Source: Cellulomonas persica (GTDB taxonomy: Bacteria; Actinomycetota; Actinomycetes; Actinomycetales; Cellulomonadaceae). Taken from it: DNA of 64,000 bases. Below, one piece after another: positions 40,024 through 48,493 of this stretch. The position numbers were made by a program, and so were the translations under genes. The DNA lies in NCBI RefSeq assembly GCF_007989825.1, contig NZ_BJUA01000002.1, positions 62,001 through 126,000 on the forward strand. The letters are read 5' to 3'. The notes beneath the pieces are model-generated. The model was not told the DNA's origin, did not search any database, and worked only from the letters and a program-made list of their open reading frames with translations. The stretch's first letter is position 1. Each line of letters starts with the position of its first letter.

Positions 40024-41280
40024 ATGACGGGTCGAGTGGTGGTCGTGGGCGGCGGCCTGGGCGGTGCGAAGACGGTCGAGGCGTTGCGCGAGCGGGGCTT
40101 CGAGGGTTCCGTCACGCTCCTGGGTGCCGAGCGGGAGCGTCCGTACGAACGCCCGCCCCTGTCGAAGGAGTACCTGCAGGGGCAGGACGAGCGAGAGCAG
40201 GCGTTCGTGCACGCGCCCGGCTGGTACGACGAGCACGAGGTGGACCTGCGGCTCGGCGTGACGGTCGCGCGGGTCGACCGCGCGTCACGGTCGGTGGTGG
40301 ACACCGCCGGGACGAGCACCGGGTACGACCACCTCGTCCTCGCGACCGGGTCGGAGCCGCGGCGCCTGGACGTGCCGGGTGCTGACCTGGACGGTGTGGT
40401 GACGCTGCGGACCATCGACGACAGCGACCGGCTGCGGTCGTCGATCGCGACGGTGGCCTCCCGCGGCGGGCGGGTGGTCGTGGTCGGCGGCGGGTGGATC
40501 GGCCTCGAGGTCGCGGCGGCCGCGCGCACCGCCGGGTGTGCCGTGACGGTCCTCGTCCGCGACTCGGCTCCGTTGCTCGCCGTGCTGGGCGAGCGCATGG
40601 CCGCCCTGTTCGCCGACCTGCACCGGGAGCACGGGGTGGACCTGCGCACGCGCGTCGCGGTTCGTTCCGTCGTGCCGGGCGACCGCGCCGACGCGCGCGG
40701 CGTGGCGGCGGTCGAGCTCACCGACGGCAGCCGGCTGGACGCCGCGCTCGTCGTCGTGGGCATCGGCGCGGCGCCGCGGTCCGGGCTCGCGCGCGACGCG
40801 GGGCTCGCGCTCGGCTCGGACGGCGGCATCGAGGTCGACGAGCACCTGCGCACGTCGGACCCGCACGTGCTGGCCGTCGGGGACCTCGCGGCCGTGGCGC
40901 ACCCCTTCCTGGGCGAGCGTGTCCGCGTCGAGCACTGGGACGCCGCGCTGCACCACGGCGAGACCGTCGCGGCGACGATCACGGGCGCCGACGAGCCGTA
41001 CGACCGCCTGCCGTACTTCTTCACCGACCAGTACGACCTCGGCATGGAGTACACCGGCTGGCCCGGCCGCGAGGGCTACGACGAGGTCGTCGTCCGCGGC
41101 GACGAGCAGGCGCGCGAGCTCGTCGCGTTCTGGCTGCGTCAGGGCCGGGTGGTCGCGGGCATGAACGTCAACGTGTGGGACGTGGTCGACGACGTGCAGG
41201 CCCTGATCCGTTCGCGCGCGGTCGTGCCGCGCGAACGGCTCGCGGACCCCGACGTGCCGATCGCCGACCTGCTCGGCTGA
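40024..41280 (+). CDS. FAD-dependent NAD(P)H:ferredoxin reductase-like oxidoreductase
   Basis: 418 aa. It has two Rossmann motifs, VVVVGGGLGGAKTVEAL at the N-terminus for FAD and VVVVGGGWIGLEVA at ~residue 155 for NAD(P). PYERPPLSKEYL and HVLAVGDLA are typical of rhodocoxin/putidaredoxin-reductase relatives. The C-terminal reductase domain contains YFFTDQYDLGMEYTG. It has no disulfide-oxidoreductase CXXC. The electron acceptor could be a ferredoxin not encoded nearby. It is divergent from the trehalose operon (150 bp). Confidence 0.88.
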   Translation: MTGRVVVVGGGLGGAKTVEALRERGFEGSVTLLGAERERPYERPPLSKEYLQGQDEREQAFVHAPGWYDEHEVDLRLGVTVARVDRASRSVVDTAGTSTGYDHLVLATGSEPRRLDVPGADLDGVVTLRTIDDSDRLRSSIATVASRGGRVVVVGGGWIGLEVAAAARTAGCAVTVLVRDSAPLLAVLGERMAALFADLHREHGVDLRTRVAVRSVVPGDRADARGVAAVELTDGSRLDAALVVVGIGAAPRSGLARDAGLALGSDGGIEVDEHLRTSDPHVLAVGDLAAVAHPFLGERVRVEHWDAALHHGETVAATITGADEPYDRLPYFFTDQYDLGMEYTGWPGREGYDEVVVRGDEQARELVAFWLRQGRVVAGMNVNVWDVVDDVQALIRSRAVVPRERLADPDVPIADLLG

Positions 41281-41303
41281 CTGCCGGGCAGATCTGCCGA
41301 GCG

Positions 41304-42410
41304 TCAGGCGACGAGCGCCGGGGCCCCGAGCGTGCGCTGCGTCGCGCGGCGGACCACCGCGGCGTCGTCGTCGCCCCGCGCGCGCCAGGCCATCTGCTCG
41401 ATCGCGCCGTTGCCGCGTCGGCGCACCTCGGCGAGCTGCCGCTCGACCGCCTCGAGGTCCCCGTTCGCGACGAGCGCGTCCCGCACGTGGTCGACGAGCT
41501 GGTCGACCACGTCGCTCGCGCGTGCCGGTCGCCACGTGAGCGGGCTGACCAGCTCGCCGGCCAGCCCCGAGCGCGCGGCGCGCCACGCGGCGGTGCGCAG
41601 CACCTCGACGCGCGGCGGGACCGGGTCGACGGGCGTGGCGACCGCGGTGTCCGCGAGCGCGCGCACGAGTGCGGCCTGCAGCGCGGCGTCCGCGGCGTCG
41701 AGGCACACGTCCGCGACGCGGACCTCGACCGTGGGGTAACGCTGCGACAGGCGAGCGTCGAAGTAGAGCATCCCGTCGTCCAGGATCGTCCCGCTCGCCA
41801 GGAGCCCGTCGACGACCGCGCGGTAACCCGCCGCGTCGCCGAACGGTGCGGTCGGGCCCGCGGTGGGCCATCGGCCCCAGACCTGCGAGCGGTAGCTCGC
41901 GTAGCCGCTCGCGACGCCCTGCCACGCGGGGGAGTTGGCGGACAGCGCGAGCAGCACCGACGTCCAGGGGCGCAGGTGGTCGAGGATCCGCACGCCCTCC
42001 TCGTCGTCGGCGACCGAGACGTGCACGTGGCAGCCGCAGGTGAGCTGCTCGTGCGCGGTCAGGCCGAACCGCGCGCGGATCTCACCGGCCCGCTTGTCCG
42101 GGATCACCGTCGGGTCGATGGCCTGGGGCGCGGTGCCGAGCGCGGCGATCCGTACGCCGACGCCCTGCGCGAGCGTGTCGACGCGCTCGCGGCCGGCCCG
42201 GATCTCGCCGAGCAGCTCGCCGAGGTCCGTGCACGGACGTGTCGAGGTCTCGACCTGCTCGCTCTTGAACTCCTTCTCGACGTCGCCGCCCGGCTCGTCG
42301 GTCCGGGGCACCTCGCGGGCGGCCAGCCCGAGCACGGCGGGCGACTGCGCTGCGGGCTCGCCCTCGGGCGTGACCAGCAGGTACTCCTCTTCGACTCCCA
42401 TGGTTCGCAC
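41304..42410 (-). CDS. YbdK-type carboxylate-amine ligase (glutamate-cysteine ligase 2 family)
   Basis: 368 aa from a GTG at 42410, giving (M)RTMGVEEEYLL as in relatives; the ATG three codons later is the alternative. Conserved blocks include VGVEEEYLLV, CGCHVHVSVADDEEGV (metal/substrate), RYPTVEVRVADVCLD and a C-terminal Arg-rich helix. The family has weak gamma-glutamylcysteine synthetase activity in E. coli. Actinobacteria use mycothiol, so the physiological substrate here is uncertain. It is convergent with the FAD oxidoreductase gene, 23 bp apart. Confidence 0.88.
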   Translation of the reverse strand: MRTMGVEEEYLLVTPEGEPAAQSPAVLGLAAREVPRTDEPGGDVEKEFKSEQVETSTRPCTDLGELLGEIRAGRERVDTLAQGVGVRIAALGTAPQAIDPTVIPDKRAGEIRARFGLTAHEQLTCGCHVHVSVADDEEGVRILDHLRPWTSVLLALSANSPAWQGVASGYASYRSQVWGRWPTAGPTAPFGDAAGYRAVVDGLLASGTILDDGMLYFDARLSQRYPTVEVRVADVCLDAADAALQAALVRALADTAVATPVDPVPPRVEVLRTAAWRAARSGLAGELVSPLTWRPARASDVVDQLVDHVRDALVANGDLEAVERQLAEVRRRGNGAIEQMAWRARGDDDAAVVRRATQRTLGAPALVA

Positions 42411-42535
42411 GCGGCAAGTCTGGGGTGAGGCGGGCGGTCCGGCGACCGGAACGGGAGGCGGTCGGCGCTCGGGTACCGGCGTGTGCAAGGAGCGCGCCGC
42501 CGACGACACGAACCCGGTGGGCGGAGGGAGCCGGT

Positions 42536-42991
42536 GTGCAGGCGACGACGCGTGCGGTGCTCGGCGGTGCGACGACGGTCGTGGGCGTCGTCGGCGTGCT
42601 CGTCGCGGCGCTCACCGCGTGCCAGCAGGGCGCGGGCGCGACCACCCCACGGGCGACGGCGACGGCCAGACCGGTGCCGGTCGCCGCGTCGTGCGGCGCG
42701 ATCCGGCTCGGCCAGGGCGAGGAGGTGCCCGACGAGGCGTGGACGTGCCTGGACGCGGCCCTCGCGTCGGGGCGCGCGACCACGCTCGTCGTGACGCGCC
42801 CGACCGTCGAGGGCGACCCCGTCGTGCTGACCTACCGCGTCGGCGGCGACGTGCGCGGGCTCGAGATCGTCACCGACGACTCGGCGGACGCGTTCGCCGC
42901 ACCGCAGGCCCGCGGCGTGCACGTCGAGCGGTGCCCCGGGACGGTGCGCGTGGTCGAGCCCCGCGACTGCCGCACGGTCGACCCGGGCTGA
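42536..42991 (+). CDS. small secreted lipoprotein
   Basis: 151 aa with a GTG start at 42536 preceded by GGAGGGAG. The signal peptide carries a hydrophobic core (VVGVVGVLVAAL) ending in a lipobox LTAC with the lipidated Cys at residue ~29. A short Thr/Ala linker leads to a ~100-residue globular part with four further cysteines (SCGAI, WTCLD, RCPG, DCRT), probably two disulfides. The family was not recognised. It is divergent from the YbdK-type gene and convergent with the ABC genes. Confidence 0.7.
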   Translation: MQATTRAVLGGATTVVGVVGVLVAALTACQQGAGATTPRATATARPVPVAASCGAIRLGQGEEVPDEAWTCLDAALASGRATTLVVTRPTVEGDPVVLTYRVGGDVRGLEIVTDDSADAFAAPQARGVHVERCPGTVRVVEPRDCRTVDPG

Positions 42992-43010
42992 CGGTCCTCG
43001 CCTGCGCGCC

Positions 43011-43880
43011 TCACGGCGTCCGGGCGCGCTCGGTGTCGAGCGCGACCATCGCCTCCTCGAGCGTGGCCGGCACGTCGCGCACGTCCGCGGCGAGGCCGGC
43101 GTCGTGCAGCACGCGCTCGACCAGGTCGCGCGGCACGGCCGCGACGCGCACGGCGCGGCCCGCGAGCATCACCGGCAGCCCGGCAGCGTCCAGCACGGCG
43201 AACACCCGCTGCCAGGACCCGGCGTCGACCGCGACCGCCGTGGTCGAGCCGGTGAGCTCGTCCTCCGACCCGGCCGCGACCACCCGGCCGTGCGACATGA
43301 GGACGAGGCGGTCGCACTGCTGGGCCTCGCTCATGTAGTGCGTCGTGACGAGCACGCCGACGCCCGCCTCGGCCTGGGCGTGCACCCGGTCCCACAGGCG
43401 CGCGCGGGCCAGCGGGTCCACGCCGGAGGTCGGCTCGTCGAGCACCAGCAGCGCGGGCCGGTGCGCGAGCGCGAGTGCGAACGCCAGCCGCCGCTGACGT
43501 CCCAGCCCGATCGCGCCGACGAGCGTGTCCGCGACCGGCACGAGCTCGGTGGGGACCTCCGGGACGTCGTACCCGTACGCCTGCGCGGCGAACACGACGT
43601 TCTCCCGCACGGTGAGGTCGTCGTACAGCCCGAGCCCCTGCGGCACGTACCCGACCTGGCGCCGGGTCGACCTGTCCGGCACCCGTCCGAGCAGCCGCAG
43701 CCCACCCGCGTCGGCCGTCGTCAGGCCGAGCAGCATGCGGATGAGCGTGGTCTTGCCGGCGCCGTTCGCGCCGAGCAGCCCGACGATCTCGCCCGGCTCG
43801 ACCGACAGCGACACGTCGTCCACGGCGACGTGCGCGCCGAACCGGCGCGTGACGTGCTCGACCCGCACGAGCTCAGGCAT
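43011..43880 (-). CDS. ABC transporter ATPase, second nucleotide-binding subunit
   Basis: 289 aa. Walker A is GLLGANGAGKTTL, and Walker B plus D-loop are LLVLDEPTSGVDPLAR. The signature motif is degenerate, GLGRQRRLAFAL in place of LSGGQ. The second ATPase half of E. coli RbbA shows a similar unusual LPLG-type signature from memory. The last ~80 residues form a C-terminal regulatory extension. Its start overlaps the stop of the next ATPase gene by 8 nt. It probably pairs with that ATPase and the ABC-2 permease in an exporter. Confidence 0.88.
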   Translation of the reverse strand: MPELVRVEHVTRRFGAHVAVDDVSLSVEPGEIVGLLGANGAGKTTLIRMLLGLTTADAGGLRLLGRVPDRSTRRQVGYVPQGLGLYDDLTVRENVVFAAQAYGYDVPEVPTELVPVADTLVGAIGLGRQRRLAFALALAHRPALLVLDEPTSGVDPLARARLWDRVHAQAEAGVGVLVTTHYMSEAQQCDRLVLMSHGRVVAAGSEDELTGSTTAVAVDAGSWQRVFAVLDAAGLPVMLAGRAVRVAAVPRDLVERVLHDAGLAADVRDVPATLEEAMVALDTERARTP

Positions 43881-44697
43881 CGGCGGCCTCCCGCGCGAGC
43901 GCGGCGGCGACCACGGCGTCCTCGAGGTCGACGTGCACGGGGTCGCCGGTCGGCGTCGCGTCGGCGGGGAACCAGGCCCGCAGCTCGCGCCCGCGGCGCC
44001 ACGTCCACCGCGGGTCGTGCGCGCCGGTCGCGCGCCGGACGTGCCCGGGCGAGCGGCGCACCACCTCGTCGGGGGGTCCCTGCAGGAGCTCGCGCCCCTC
44101 GTGCAGCACCAGCACGCTCGAGGTGCGCTCGGCCTCGTCGAGGTAGGTGGTCGCGAGGACGACCGCAGCGCCGTCGGACGCGGCCTGCGCGACGAGCCGC
44201 CACAGGTCGACCCGGCTCACGGGGTCGACGCCGGTGCTCGGCTCGTCGAGCACGAGCAGGGCCGGGTCGTGCAGCGTCGCGAGGCCGAACGCGAGCTTCT
44301 GGCGCATCCCGCCGGACAGCGCGGACGCCAGCCGGTGCCGCGCGGCGTGCAGACCGGTCGCCTGCAGCAGGCGCTCACGCCGACGTTCGAGGTCGGTCCC
44401 GCGCAGCCCGTGCGCGGCCGCGACGAAGTCGACGTGCTCGTCGACCGTGAGCTCGGCCCACGTCCCGCCGCCGGTCGGCATGAAGCCGGTCGCGCGGCGA
44501 CCCGGCGCGCGCACCGAGCCGCGCGTGAGCGGGACCACGCCCGCGAGCGCGCGCAGCAGCGTGGACTTGCCCGCACCGTCGCCCCCGACGACCGCGGTGA
44601 CCGCACCCGCGGGGACCGCGAGGGTGACGTCGTCGAGCGCGAGCACGTCGTCGTAGCGCACGCTCACGCCGGAGGCGCCGAAGCCGGAGGCGCTCAT
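43873..44697 (-). CDS. ABC transporter ATPase, first nucleotide-binding subunit
   Basis: 274 aa from the ATG at 44697. It has canonical motifs: Walker A VVGGDGAGKSTLL, signature LSGGMRQKLAFGL, and Walker B/D-loop LLVLDEPSTGVDPVSR. It starts within the permease stop (ATGA). With the degenerate ATPase downstream it resembles RbbA split into two proteins, giving an asymmetric nucleotide-binding pair. The substrate is unknown; multidrug or polypeptide export are the usual roles of this subfamily. Confidence 0.9.
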   Translation of the reverse strand: MSASGFGASGVSVRYDDVLALDDVTLAVPAGAVTAVVGGDGAGKSTLLRALAGVVPLTRGSVRAPGRRATGFMPTGGGTWAELTVDEHVDFVAAAHGLRGTDLERRRERLLQATGLHAARHRLASALSGGMRQKLAFGLATLHDPALLVLDEPSTGVDPVSRVDLWRLVAQAASDGAAVVLATTYLDEAERTSSVLVLHEGRELLQGPPDEVVRRSPGHVRRATGAHDPRWTWRRGRELRAWFPADATPTGDPVHVDLEDAVVAAALAREAADA

Positions 44698-45740
44698 GCG
44701 GGCACCTGCTCGCGGTCCGGCGCGCTCGCGCGGCGCGCGGGTGCGAGGTCGCGGCGGAACCGCAGGACTGCCGCACTGAACACGGCCACCGCCATGCCGG
44801 TCAGCACGACGAACGCGGGCCACAGCGAGTCGAGCCCCGCGCCGCGCAGCATGATCCCCTGCGAGACCTTGACGAACCACGTCAGCGGCAGGCAGTACCC
44901 GATCCAGGAGATCGCCGGGGGCATCGCCTGCAGCGGGAAGATGAAGCCCGACAGCAGGATCTGCGGCAGGAGCGTCATGAGCGCGACCTGGATCGCCTGT
45001 CCTTGCGTCTGCGACGCGGTCGAGATGAGCACGCCGAGCCCCAGCACGACGAACAGGAAGGTGGCCGCCGCGAGCGCGAACAGCGCGGGGCTGCCGCGGA
45101 ACGGCACGCCGAAGATCCACACGCCGAGCAGCGTCACGACGAGCATGTCGAGCGAGGCCAGCAGGAAGTACGGCGCGATCTTCCCGACGATCACGTCGGC
45201 CGGCCGCAGCGGCATGACCGCGAGCTGCTCGAGCGTGCCCGTCTGCCGTTCCCGCACGAGCCCGATGCTCGTGATGATCGTGCCGACGAACGTCAGGATC
45301 AGGCCCACGAGCGCCGGGACCATCACCCAGGACGTCGTCAGGTCCGGGTTGAACAGGATCTCCGTGCGGACCTGGTCGCCCGCACGCCCCAAGGCCGCGG
45401 AGGCCGTCTGCGCGACGAACAGGCTGGACCCGTCGACGTATGCCGTGGGCGGGGTCGTGGACGTGTCGAGGACGACGTCGGCGACGTCGTCGCGCACGAG
45501 CGTGCGGGCCTCGTCGCTGCTTGCGGCGGCGTCGGTGCCCTGCACGTCGAACAGCGGGGGGAGCACCACGGCGACCTGCTCCGCCTGCGGCCCGACGACC
45601 TGCGTGCTGATCGAGTCGATCGTGAAGTTGGCGGCGTAGCCGAAGATCACGAGCAGGAGGACGGGGAGCGCGAACAGCATGGCCATCGTGCGGTGGTCGC
45701 GCCGCAGCTCGCGGAACTCCTTGACGATCATGGCCCGCAT
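44694..45740 (-). CDS. ABC-2 type permease
   Basis: 348 aa. Cytoplasmic N-terminus (EFRELRRDHRTMAMLFALP), then TM1 (~18-38), a large external loop of ~130 residues, then five TM segments from ~165 to ~335 with the ABC-2 signature region around TSIGLVRERQTGTLEQLAVMP. Relatives include E. coli YhhJ. It is first in the permease-ATPase-ATPase operon and divergent from a TetR gene 64 bp away. The HlyD-type partner often seen with this family is not encoded here. Confidence 0.9.
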   Translation of the reverse strand: MRAMIVKEFRELRRDHRTMAMLFALPVLLLVIFGYAANFTIDSISTQVVGPQAEQVAVVLPPLFDVQGTDAAASSDEARTLVRDDVADVVLDTSTTPPTAYVDGSSLFVAQTASAALGRAGDQVRTEILFNPDLTTSWVMVPALVGLILTFVGTIITSIGLVRERQTGTLEQLAVMPLRPADVIVGKIAPYFLLASLDMLVVTLLGVWIFGVPFRGSPALFALAAATFLFVVLGLGVLISTASQTQGQAIQVALMTLLPQILLSGFIFPLQAMPPAISWIGYCLPLTWFVKVSQGIMLRGAGLDSLWPAFVVLTGMAVAVFSAAVLRFRRDLAPARRASAPDREQVPA

Positions 45741-45764
45741 GGCGGCCTCCCGGTAGGCTCGACA

Positions 45765-45775
45765 AGGAATATCCT
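45765..45775. promoter_or_regulatory. short palindrome between ABC operon and tetR
   Basis: AGGA-ATA-TCCT sits near the middle of the 64-bp divergent gap, the AT-richest spot locally. It is a candidate TetR operator or overlapping -10 region controlling both directions. Confidence 0.4.
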
Positions 45776-45804
45776 CGCACGTGGAAATCTAGGAGGCGGG
45801 TCGG

Positions 45805-46470
45805 GTGGTGGTCAAGCGCGACGAGGCCGGCGGTCACGAGGTCGGCGACGACGAGGCCCGCGGTGCCGAGTCGACGGCACGGCGCGGGCGGCGGCCGGGG
45901 GCGAGCACGACGAGGGACGAGATCCTCGCGGCCGCACGGCGGCAGTTCGCCGAGCTGGGGTTCCGGCGCACGAGCGTGCGCGCGATCGCACGCGAGGCCG
46001 GCGTCGACCCGAAGCTCGTCGGGCACTGGTTCGGCGGCAAGGCCGAGCTGTTCGTCGCGTCCGTCCAGCTGCCGTTCTCGCCTCGTGAGCTCGCGGACCG
46101 GATCGCGCAGGGCGACCCCGACCGGGTGGGTGAGCGCCTGGTGACCGCGCTCGTGCACGGCGTGCTCGAGGACCCCGCGGCGCGCGGTCGGGGGATCGCG
46201 CTGCTGCGCGCCGTCGCGACCGAGCCCCAGCTCGCGCCGCTGCTGCGTCGCCTCGTCGTCGCCGAGGTGCTGACGCCGGTCGCGCGCGCGATCGGCGCCG
46301 ACCACGCCGAGGTGCGCGCGTCCCTCGTCGCGAGCCAGATGGTCGGGCTCCTGATGATGCGGCACGTGGTCGAGCTCGGCCCGTTGGTCGAGCGCGGCCC
46401 GGACGAGCTCGTGGCGCTCGTCGCGCCGACGGTGCAGCGCTACCTCACGGGCGAGCTGCCCTTGGCCTGA
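45805..46470 (+). CDS. TetR-family repressor, probable regulator of the ABC exporter
   Basis: 221 aa with a GTG start 8 nt after AGGAGG. The first ~30 residues are charged and disordered. The helix-turn-helix (TRDEILAAARRQFAELGFRRTSVRAIAREAGVDPKLVGHWFGGKAELF) is complete. The C-terminal ligand domain is all-helical and resembles the TetR_C_33-type group, with MVGLLMMRHVVELGPL. Its divergence from the exporter operon suggests it represses that operon and responds to an exported compound. Confidence 0.88.
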   Translation: MVVKRDEAGGHEVGDDEARGAESTARRGRRPGASTTRDEILAAARRQFAELGFRRTSVRAIAREAGVDPKLVGHWFGGKAELFVASVQLPFSPRELADRIAQGDPDRVGERLVTALVHGVLEDPAARGRGIALLRAVATEPQLAPLLRRLVVAEVLTPVARAIGADHAEVRASLVASQMVGLLMMRHVVELGPLVERGPDELVALVAPTVQRYLTGELPLA

Positions 46471-46774
46471 CCGTCCGGGCGCCCGCTGCGGCGTCCGGGT
46501 GACCCCGTCGGACCCTGTCGGGTGGTCCCGAGCATCCGCCAGTCGGGCGTCCGTGTCGCCAGATGGGCGGTGTGCGGGGCGTTGACCTGCGATGTCGCCG
46601 AGTGTGACGTGGACCACACTGGGACAGGATGGACAGATCGCCCGAACCGTCCGTTAGCGTCGAGTCACACCACGGAGGCCCCGCTTCCGTGATCCTGGCG
46701 CCACCGCCGCCGTCACAACGGCACCGGTGGGTCCACCTCCGGTGCCGCTCTCGGGCACGACGGAGGGGGACCAG
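46471..46774 (+). promoter_or_regulatory. 304-bp leader and promoter region of the glucan-synthase-like operon
   Basis: The region contains a perfect inverted repeat AGTGTG-N8-CACACT (46601-46620), a likely regulator site, and a strong leader hairpin CGGCACCGG (46719-46727) / CCGGTGCCG (46739-46747) whose stem extends by GG/CC after one mismatch. The hairpin ends 28 nt before the GT2 start, and the ribosome site GGAGGGGGA follows it. No c-di-GMP riboswitch consensus is recognisable. No small gene is credible. Confidence 0.5.
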
Positions 46775-48493
46775 ATGACCACGACGTTCGACCGGCTCGT
46801 CCTCGAGCCGCGCCGCACCGACGAGCCGCAGGCGCGGTCCGCGCGGTCGACCGAGAGCCAGGCGGCGCAGAGCCCCTCGCTCGTCCTCATGGTGCTGCTC
46901 GCGAGCGCGGGCATCGTCGTCTACGCGGTGTTCCTGCTCAACCCCGACAACCGTGGCGACTGGCTGCCGTACTCGATGGTCATCGCCGCCGAGACGGTCC
47001 TCGTCGTGCACGCCCTGCTGGCGATGTGGACCGTGCTCTCGGCCGGGCACGACCCGCGCTCGTTCGCGTTCCACCACGCGCAGGACCGCATGTACGACGT
47101 CGCGGACATCGTGCGTGCCGGCGTCGAGGACCGGCCGCACGAGTGGCAGATGTACCTCGGCAACCGTCCGGTCGAGGTCGACGTGTTCATCACGACCTAC
47201 GGCGAGGACCTCGAGACCATCCGGCGCACGGTCACCGCGGCGCTCGCGATGCAGGGCCGGCACCACACGTGGGTGCTCGACGACGGCCGGTCCGACGAGG
47301 TCCGCGACCTCGCCGCCGCGCTCGGCGCACGCTACGTGCGCCGGCTGTCGAGCAACGGCGCCAAGGCCGGGAACATCAACCACGCGCTCTCGATCGCGCA
47401 CGGCGACGTGTTCGCCGTGCTCGACGCCGACTTCGTGCCGCGGCCGAACTTCCTGCACGAGACCGTGCCGTTCTTCTCCGACGACGCCGTGGCGTTCGTG
47501 CAGACCCCGCAGACCTACGGCAACCTGCACACCGTCATCTCCAAGGGTGCGGGGTACATGCAGGCGGTCTTCTACCGCTTCATCCAGCCCGGCCGGAACC
47601 GGTTCAACGCGGCGTTCTGCGTCGGGACGAACGTCGTGTTCCGACGCGCGGCGATCGACTCGGTCGGCGGGATCTACTCGGACTCGAAGTCCGAGGACGT
47701 GTGGACCTCGCTCATGCTGCACGAGAAGGGCTGGCGGACGGTCTACATCCCCGACACGCTCGCCGTGGGCGACACCCCCGAGACCATCGAGGCGTACTCC
47801 AAGCAGCAGCTGCGGTGGGCCACGGGCGGCTTCGAGATCATGCTCACGCACAACCCGCTGCGCCGGAAGCACCCGCTCACGCTCGACCAGCGGCTGCAGT
47901 ACACGGTCACGGCCACGCACTACCTCACCGGGATCGCGCCGCTGCTGCTGCTGCTCGTGCCGCCGCTGCAGATCTACTTCGACCTGACGCCGATGAACCT
48001 CACGATCACGCCGCTCACCTGGGCGCTGTACTACGCGGGGTTCTACGTCATGCAGATCTTCCTGGCGTTCTACACGCTCGGCTCGTTCCGCTGGCAGGTG
48101 CTCCTGCTCGCCTCGGTCTCGTTCCCGATCTACACGCGCGCGCTCGTCAACGCGGTGCTGCGCCGGGACCAGGCATGGCACGTCACGGGCGCCAAGGGCG
48201 CCTACCGCTCGCCGTTCGCGTTCATCACGGCGCAGGTGCTGTTCTTCGAGCTCCTCGCGCTGACCACCGTGGTCGGCATCTGGAAGGACGTCTCGAACGG
48301 CTACCCGAGCCTGGCCGTCGCCTGGAACGCGACCAACACCGTGATCCTCGGCGGCTTCGTGCTGACCGCCTGGCGCGAGGCCCGCGTCGGGCGGCGCGAG
48401 GCGCGCGCCGCCCGTCGCGCAGCCGCCGCGCAGGCACGCCACCTGACGACCGACGCCCCCGCGCTCGCCCTGACCACCGGAGGTGCCGCATGA
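46775..48493 (+). CDS. processive family-2 glycosyltransferase, cellulose/curdlan-synthase-like
   Basis: 572 aa. The catalytic acidic residues and motifs of processive GT2 enzymes are in place: Asp145 (TTYGED), DDG at 169-171, D217-A-D219 (VLDADFVP), Asp308 (KSED), and QQLRW at 344-348. Two N-terminal TM spans (~30-52, ~66-90) and four or five C-terminal ones (from ~380) form the pore. It lacks the C-terminal PilZ domain of BcsA, so direct c-di-GMP control is not expected. ATG at 46775 with GGAGGGGGA. It is coupled to the adaptor and GH81 genes, suggesting a beta-1,3-glucan product, but beta-1,4 cannot be excluded from this protein alone. Confidence 0.9.
   Translation: MTTTFDRLVLEPRRTDEPQARSARSTESQAAQSPSLVLMVLLASAGIVVYAVFLLNPDNRGDWLPYSMVIAAETVLVVHALLAMWTVLSAGHDPRSFAFHHAQDRMYDVADIVRAGVEDRPHEWQMYLGNRPVEVDVFITTYGEDLETIRRTVTAALAMQGRHHTWVLDDGRSDEVRDLAAALGARYVRRLSSNGAKAGNINHALSIAHGDVFAVLDADFVPRPNFLHETVPFFSDDAVAFVQTPQTYGNLHTVISKGAGYMQAVFYRFIQPGRNRFNAAFCVGTNVVFRRAAIDSVGGIYSDSKSEDVWTSLMLHEKGWRTVYIPDTLAVGDTPETIEAYSKQQLRWATGGFEIMLTHNPLRRKHPLTLDQRLQYTVTATHYLTGIAPLLLLLVPPLQIYFDLTPMNLTITPLTWALYYAGFYVMQIFLAFYTLGSFRWQVLLLASVSFPIYTRALVNAVLRRDQAWHVTGAKGAYRSPFAFITAQVLFFELLALTTVVGIWKDVSNGYPSLAVAWNATNTVILGGFVLTAWREARVGRREARAARRAAAAQARHLTTDAPALALTTGGAA

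Noticed and set aside
46471-46774. c-di-GMP riboswitch upstream of the GT2 gene.
   Set aside because: No GEMM-type conserved core is recognisable; only a simple hairpin and a dyad are present.
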